Source: Fimenecus sp045545735 (GTDB taxonomy: Bacteria; Bacillota; Clostridia; Oscillospirales; Acutalibacteraceae). From it: a stretch of DNA of 64,000 nucleotides. How positions within the stretch are numbered: the first letter of the stretch is position 1; each line of letters begins with the position of its first letter. Both the position numbers and the translations under genes were made by a program. The notes beneath the pieces are model-generated. The model was given only the letters and a program-made list of their open reading frames with translations. It was not told the DNA's origin and searched no databases. Of this stretch, positions 61,801 to 64,000 are shown in pieces. The DNA lies in assembly GCA_045545735.1 (NCBI GenBank), contig JAZQBM010000012.1, forward strand, positions 186,001 to 250,000. Reading direction: 5' to 3'.

Positions 61801-62740
61801 TGAATACAACGGAACACCTTACTACTATGTAAAGAACGCACAAAATGATGTTTTCTTGATTCTTGACGAAACAGGAATGATTCAAGTCCTTTATCAGTAT
61901 GATGCTTGGGGTAAGGTAACTTTCTGTGCTGATGCAACTGATTTCGGTCTTGCAGCAATCAACCCAATTATGTACCGTAGCTATTATGTTGATTTAGAGA
62001 TGGGTATGTTTATGTACTATCTCAATTCAAGATATTATATGGCTGATTGGGGTAGGTTTGCGAGTGCGGATAACTTGCTCGATAACCGTGGAATGACTAC
62101 TCAGAACTTGTTCCAGTACTGTTCAAACAACCCTGTTATGCATGTTGATACAAGTGGTCATGCTCTTGAATCTATATTTGATGTTGCTACATTATGTATT
62201 AGTATCGTTGATGTTATAGCTAATCCTACAGACCCTTGGGCTTGGTTAGGTCTTGCAGGAGATATTGTTGACCTTGTACCTTTTGTAACTGGAGTTGGCG
62301 AAGTAGCAAGAGGGTTAAAAATTGCTAATAGAACGATTGATGCGGTTGATGCGGCTTATGACGTAGCTCGTAATGTTGATAATGTTGCTGATGCAGTAAG
62401 CAGTGGTAGAAAAGTAACAAACGCAATACCACCAACAAACGGTAAGGGTTACGATACTTTTAAACAGTTAAAAAATGCACTTGGTTCTCCAGGTGAAGGT
62501 AATGAGTGGCACCATATTGTAGAGCAAAGTCAAATTATTAAATCTGGTTTTAGCCCACAAATAATACAAAATACTAATAATATATATGCAGTTAGTAAAA
62601 CTACACATCATGCAATTAGTGGCTATTATACAAGTATTCAGCCATTTACTGGTGGATTGCGAGTGCGTAATTGGCTTGCCGGACAAAGCTATGAGTATCA
62701 ATATGAATTTGGATTAAATGTAATTAAAATGTTTTCTTGA
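55811..62740 (+). CDS. WapA/Rhs-type polymorphic toxin with DNRLRE, CBM-like, ricin-like and WHH nuclease domains
   Basis: 2309 residues. Signal peptide about 1-31; a DNRLRE-like domain about 311-500 (SYLKFSNLP, WTTESVTWNTKP, ITDLVRGWYSG); YD/RHS repeats about 505-845; two carbohydrate-binding-like beta-sandwiches (about 853-1010 and 1013-1177); a ricin-type lectin (about 1264-1414, NTNQIWLVES and ESQRWYF); more YD repeats to about 2050; the RHS core YLNSRYYMADWGRFASADNL; then a C-terminal tip from about 2118. The tip has EWHHIVEQ (Trp2233-His2234-His2235) and KTTHHAISGYY, an HNH/WHH-type nuclease pattern. It should be wall-bound and deliver the tip to neighbours. AAGGAGG lies before the ATG. 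Confidence 0.9.
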   Translation: MKKGIKLACKILSVFLSVLLIVQIAPMQIFADAYAEATIDENAENTLGVNLDDIDTTEPEAEILAEETSKREQYVKHFRMSDGSYRATQYEVPAHFIQDGEWTDYDNTLVEVDADTEDGETASNKDLKNTLADYSVRLSKKTNGKKFVRIEKDGYKLSWYYTKANKVTAQITEVTDDGDETTLEKLSSQVVYKNVYKDTDFEYIIGSEGLKENIILNSDDTQTEFVAEYKANGLTPVQVNDKTIELRAEDGTVIYTINAPYMTDANMEYSGGITLTLSNIKNNKFTVTTTLDEEWLNDNDRAYPVIVDPVIKTEQIASDMASAFVGSLYPTRNYYTYGLSHNGADSGSMYVGNISGYGQTESYLKFSNLPTLGVADKVVNAVGFVYMYKCENGMQVDIKRITSSWTTESVTWNTKPTVVPTITDYKYISAGANNMAFNFEITDLVRGWYSGEYANYGVSFSTTRTSSAKVWMLNSLFNEGGREDARPILYVDYRNMSGYEDYWSYTGISAGRNGAVSVNNFNGNAVFSQSITMGDGGNLMPVALSLVYNSNGDYAPYSLFGAKFRTNFHLHLKKEDNTDMYNDGYRYYFTDADGTKHWFYYEKDSNGNFLNTGKDEDGLGYTLEVITIGSDEVCDKAQFVLTDKNKTKMYFNDEAKLVQITNSNGVSAKVTYSESPTLIQTIEDGAGRKYTFNYEDSANPRYCTSITDPAGRKTSFTYKNTCLTAITFPDGKQITFNYGNYLIKKINHFDGTRAQIVYDSTSQRRVTNVNWGTSDTNLLESYSFVYKQNETKITDIQGREYTYQFNNFGQTTGIVSNTDGKAQYFDYTEPTEKDSPNANKLISESKVIHSVTNYVVNSDVEDALSGTYLTTKSSTTGTVTLDTTKGNLTKNSIKVYKSDTDTGYMYVYQNFTDLPAGTYTFSCYVNTFGETMTGNGAYVGYRTLDENGNFTKNGSAEPIMSTDDWERVSLTFDVDEGETVRFLIGFSYGTLNGAGTAWFDDFQIEKSAGPSSYNLLDNSGFTNGKNDWSNSATLTTISDLPGFTKAISKVGSPTEEWLGLSQFVYPNNGKKGDVFSIGSWIKADSAPINNLKDNGEGEADDDAYKPRFALALHFYNSSGTCIGTEELKVNDDLNTWQFVSGKVIAPADYSNCCFEVIYYSNINTVMMTGGFCYREEFGQTYDYDENGNVASVVDISNSKSSFAFKGDQMAKMLNPSGSEYFYSYAYNESDLAEAVSTDGQRYSFTYDDKGNVTSSKIEADKPALTIESGKHYIIRNAESGNVIDNGQTVGKVHNWRYRKGNTNQIWLVESAGETGVYYLKSIRENGFYMAVENNSNTNNASVISTSTAPSGNAYKFKIQSNGDGTFTILTKTSNYTKCVDGQPNDSKDYSDKVKILQCTKNTNDESQRWYFYPDISTASGATQQDYIYTSATYTDDKNFVSTMTDQRGNVTTYNYDQNKGTLTSVTDAKNNTTSYVYNTNTNALQSVTSGGMTNSYTYNNDRLTEINVNGGIRYRFLYDAFGRTTATQMGDGSNYHSLSTLEYNDAGLLSKQTYGNSDFIEFEYDNLDRLLNKSYNGSSIDKVQYFYGADGNIARTIDYSTNTDTKYVYDLAGRLVSTRDYINGTSEHLGLKSFVEYTYADKTNYLTGIKHFNALGTQNIGYRYGNMSNGEMPDVIYGVTWNGKNVLNYVYDSLGRLTSKSTPLDSADAVIDSIDTTYTYYDVNDTKTTTLLKSISTAGTTHTYEYDELGNITSIYDGSKYNTYEYDDLNQLVRENLGYENATYTYEYVNGNITYKHKYAYTTGELPETPLSSVRYYYNFDILYKISNITYRTAGNSTASAYSLNGVSNESTASNSLAESIFGNNYNTVDLTANSVLNVGEVTESSEPNVSTYAVSTSYETAYTFSVDGIGNMTKINNADLNWNGRRLESISQDGTEYISYEYNIDGQRVKKTAPDLKTGELVTTEYFYNGSILAGQKKGDDVIVFMYDNNGDVFGFEYNGTPYYYVKNAQNDVFLILDETGMIQVLYQYDAWGKVTFCADATDFGLAAINPIMYRSYYVDLEMGMFMYYLNSRYYMADWGRFASADNLLDNRGMTTQNLFQYCSNNPVMHVDTSGHALESIFDVATLCISIVDVIANPTDPWAWLGLAGDIVDLVPFVTGVGEVARGLKIANRTIDAVDAAYDVARNVDNVADAVSSGRKVTNAIPPTNGKGYDTFKQLKNALGSPGEGNEWHHIVEQSQIIKSGFSPQIIQNTNNIYAVSKTTHHAISGYYTSIQPFTGGLRVRNWLAGQSYEYQYEFGLNVIKMFS

Positions 62741-62750
62741 GGTAGATGCA

Positions 62751-63113
62751 ATGAAAGATTACTACGATTTATTTGTAACTTATTCTATGTCATTGTGTTC
62801 CCAAGAAGAATATTCAAATAAACAAAGAATTAGAGAACATAATGCATCAATGAAAAAATTGTTGTGCCTTCAAGCTGAAATGGACAAAGAAATAGAGAAA
62901 CATTTAGATATGTTGATACGTTTGTTAGTTCATAATAATGAAAAAGTACGCATAAATGCGGCAGAATATTGCTTAAAAAAAAATGTTTACAAAAAAGAAG
63001 CAGTTGATACATTGAACAATATTGCGAAATTTTCATTAGATATGACGCTTGCATTTTCAGCGAAAACAATTTTAGACCAATCAGGGGACGGTTCCTTGTC
63101 TTCGGACGGATAA
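62751..63113 (+). CDS. Putative immunity protein, C-terminus altered by a repeat
   Basis: 120 residues, starting ten bases after the toxin gene with GAGGTAG upstream, as toxin-immunity pairs do. It is helical: LLVHNNEKVRINAAEYCL and ALAFSAKTIL-like helix resemble the DUF2019/HEAT-like immunity type. The last about 11 codons (from the Gln before SGDGSLSSDG) are read from a REP-like repeat, so the original end has been replaced. Function is inferred from position and length. Confidence 0.65.
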   Translation: MKDYYDLFVTYSMSLCSQEEYSNKQRIREHNASMKKLLCLQAEMDKEIEKHLDMLIRLLVHNNEKVRINAAEYCLKKNVYKKEAVDTLNNIAKFSLDMTLAFSAKTILDQSGDGSLSSDG

Positions 63114-63350
63114 GACAGGAAAAGACAGGGGACGGTTCCTTGTCTTCGGACGAGTAAAGTTAATGTAGGGGCAGGGCGACCTGCTCAAAAAGACAGGGGA
63201 CGGTTCCTTGTCTTCGGACGAGTTAAGTTAATGTAGGGGCAGGGCTACCTGCTCTGCCCACTACGATTTAAATCAGCTTGTTCGTGAAAATCTTGGATAT
63301 GAGAATGCAACCTACACATATGAGTAAGACAGGGGACGGTTCCTTGTCTT
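63081..63350 (+). repeat. REP-like repeat array
   Basis: Four copies of an imperfect palindrome, AAGACAGGGGACGGTTCC then TTGTCTT, often followed by CGGACG: 63081-63110 (left end cut), 63122-63153, 63190-63221 and 63326-63350. Two spacers also carry GTAGGGGCAGGGC with a variable GACCTGCTC or TACCTGCTC. It lies directly before an IS200-like transposase gene. Confidence 0.9.
63265..63326 (+). repeat. 62-bp exact copy of part of the rhs gene
   Basis: Identical to 61112-61173, which encodes a YD-repeat segment (DLNQLVRENLGYENATYTYE). It stands between the third and fourth REP-like units and is not part of an intact gene. Confidence 0.95.
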
Positions 63351-63377
63351 GACAAAAGTAAGGCAAACTGATATACT
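63349..63377 (+). promoter_or_regulatory. Promoter of the REP-associated transposase
   Basis: TTGACA at 63349-63354, 17 bases, TATACT at 63372-63377. The first TT of the -35 box is the end of the last REP-like unit. Confidence 0.8.
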
Positions 63378-63394
63378 AATCTTGGTGATGAAAG

Positions 63395-64000
63395 ATGCCA
63401 AGACAAGCACGAAAGCATAGCGAAAGTGGAATATATCACGTAATGCTGAGGGGAATAAACCAACAACAGATATTTGAAGATACAGAAGACTGTGATAAGT
63501 TTATTCAAATACTACAAGAAAGTAAGGCAGTAAGTGAGTTTAAGTTATTCGCTTACTGCCTTATGAATAATCATATACATTTATTGATTAAACCAGAAAA
63601 AGAGCCAATTGAACAGGTGTTTAAGAGAATTGGTGCAAGATATGTATATTGGTTTAATGTGAAATATCAAAGAGTAGGTCATTTGTTTCAAGACCGTTTT
63701 AAAAGTGAACCAGTTGAGGACGATTCATATTTTTTAACTGTATTGAGATATATTCATCAAAATCCAACTAAAGCAGGTTTTTGTAAAAAAGTTGAAGAGT
63801 ACAAATACAGTAGTTTTCAAGAATACATAACAAAACCTTGGTTAGTTGATACAGATTTTGTATTTGATATGATTTCAAAGAATGAGTTTATCAGATACAA
63901 CAATGAAGCGAATTTTGACAAGTGTCTTGAAATTGAAGACACACCAAAAATCCGTGTAACTGATGAACAAGCAAAACGAATTATTAAGAAAATTACAAAT
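63395..64000 (+). CDS. REP-associated IS200-like transposase (RAYT), cut by the window end
   Basis: At least 202 residues, open to the last base. Y1/HUH fold: MPRQARKHSESGIYHVMLRG opening, the HUH motif in MNNHIHLLI, RVGHLFQDRFKS, and LRYIHQNPTKAGF, the segment with the family's conserved Tyr. Clearly the REP-associated tyrosine transposase type rather than a normal IS200 TnpA. GGTGATG-like sequence precedes ATG 63395. Neighbouring REP-like repeats are its probable substrate. The 3' end cannot be seen. Confidence 0.9.
   Translation, partial: MPRQARKHSESGIYHVMLRGINQQQIFEDTEDCDKFIQILQESKAVSEFKLFAYCLMNNHIHLLIKPEKEPIEQVFKRIGARYVYWFNVKYQRVGHLFQDRFKSEPVEDDSYFLTVLRYIHQNPTKAGFCKKVEEYKYSSFQEYITKPWLVDTDFVFDMISKNEFIRYNNEANFDKCLEIEDTPKIRVTDEQAKRIIKKITN

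Noticed and set aside
63081..63350. CRISPR array
   Set aside because: Repeats are imperfect palindromes with unequal spacers, one of them from the rhs gene, and they precede a REP-associated transposase; no cas gene is present.

Overview
The window reads as chromosome of a low-G+C, endospore-forming Clostridia bacterium (Firmicutes), plausibly a gut or rumen Oscillospiraceae/Ruminococcaceae relative. The evidence is sigG followed by a YlmC/YmxH-type gene, a SCIFF peptide with its radical-SAM maturase (a Clostridia hallmark), Gram-positive cell-wall genes, A+T-rich spacers with clear sigma-A promoters, and GAGGTG/AAGGAG ribosome binding sites. No species is claimed.

Region by region. 1-5.7 kb: the end of an iron alcohol dehydrogenase, an MMPL/RND exporter with a repeated central domain, and a secreted papain-like protease with an exported partner. 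5.8 kb: tRNA-Leu(CAG). 6-14.6 kb (minus strand): a run GH30 - NifX-like - GH2 - methyltransferase - ferredoxin-type aldo/keto reductase - ECF S component, plus a DUF1846 gene and an AI-2E family permease. 14.7-18.8 kb: a YtrA-type GntR/ABC operon with a perfect 14-bp inverted-repeat operator over its -10 box. 19.5-25.4 kb: housekeeping and sporulation genes (zapA - U32 - dut; glmS - sigG - ylmC). 25.5-31.1 kb: pduL, two HAD phosphatases, an FkbM methyltransferase and an APC permease. 31.3 kb: initiator tRNA-Met. 31.6-38.5 kb: a phosphocholine/teichoic-acid locus (licC-licA-licB, a TagF-like transferase, and a 926-residue protein joining a YidC-like domain to an LtaS-like sulfatase-fold domain). 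38.7-47.8 kb: Gfo/Idh oxidoreductase, GNAT-like gene, Orn/Lys/Arg decarboxylase-like gene, SCIFF system, ketopantoate reductase family, and a phosphodiesterase/glycosidase/acyltransferase unit. 47.9-48.1 kb: an apparent independent structured ncRNA. 48.2-52.1 kb: an AraC-linked corrinoid methyltransferase module.

From 52.4 kb on the DNA is accessory: a small ORF, about 550 bases of non-coding, hairpin-rich DNA, an oriT-like stretch, a MobV-type relaxase and a stand-alone Spo0A C-terminal DNA-binding domain. Then come a 2309-residue WapA/Rhs-type wall-associated polymorphic toxin with a WHH-type C-terminal nuclease tip, its small putative immunity gene, and a REP-like repeat array. The array has rewritten the end of the immunity gene, holds a 62-bp exact copy of the rhs gene, and leads into an IS200-like REP-associated transposase cut by the window end.

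Most unusual points: the YidC-like/sulfatase fusion that has lost the insertase arginine; two unassigned structured non-coding regions (47.9-48.1 and 52.75-53.3 kb); the stand-alone Spo0A DNA-binding domain beside a relaxase; hairpins overlapping the ribosome binding sites of both sigG and ylmC; and the REP/RAYT/rhs rearrangement. All family calls are from motif recognition by eye; no database search was run.
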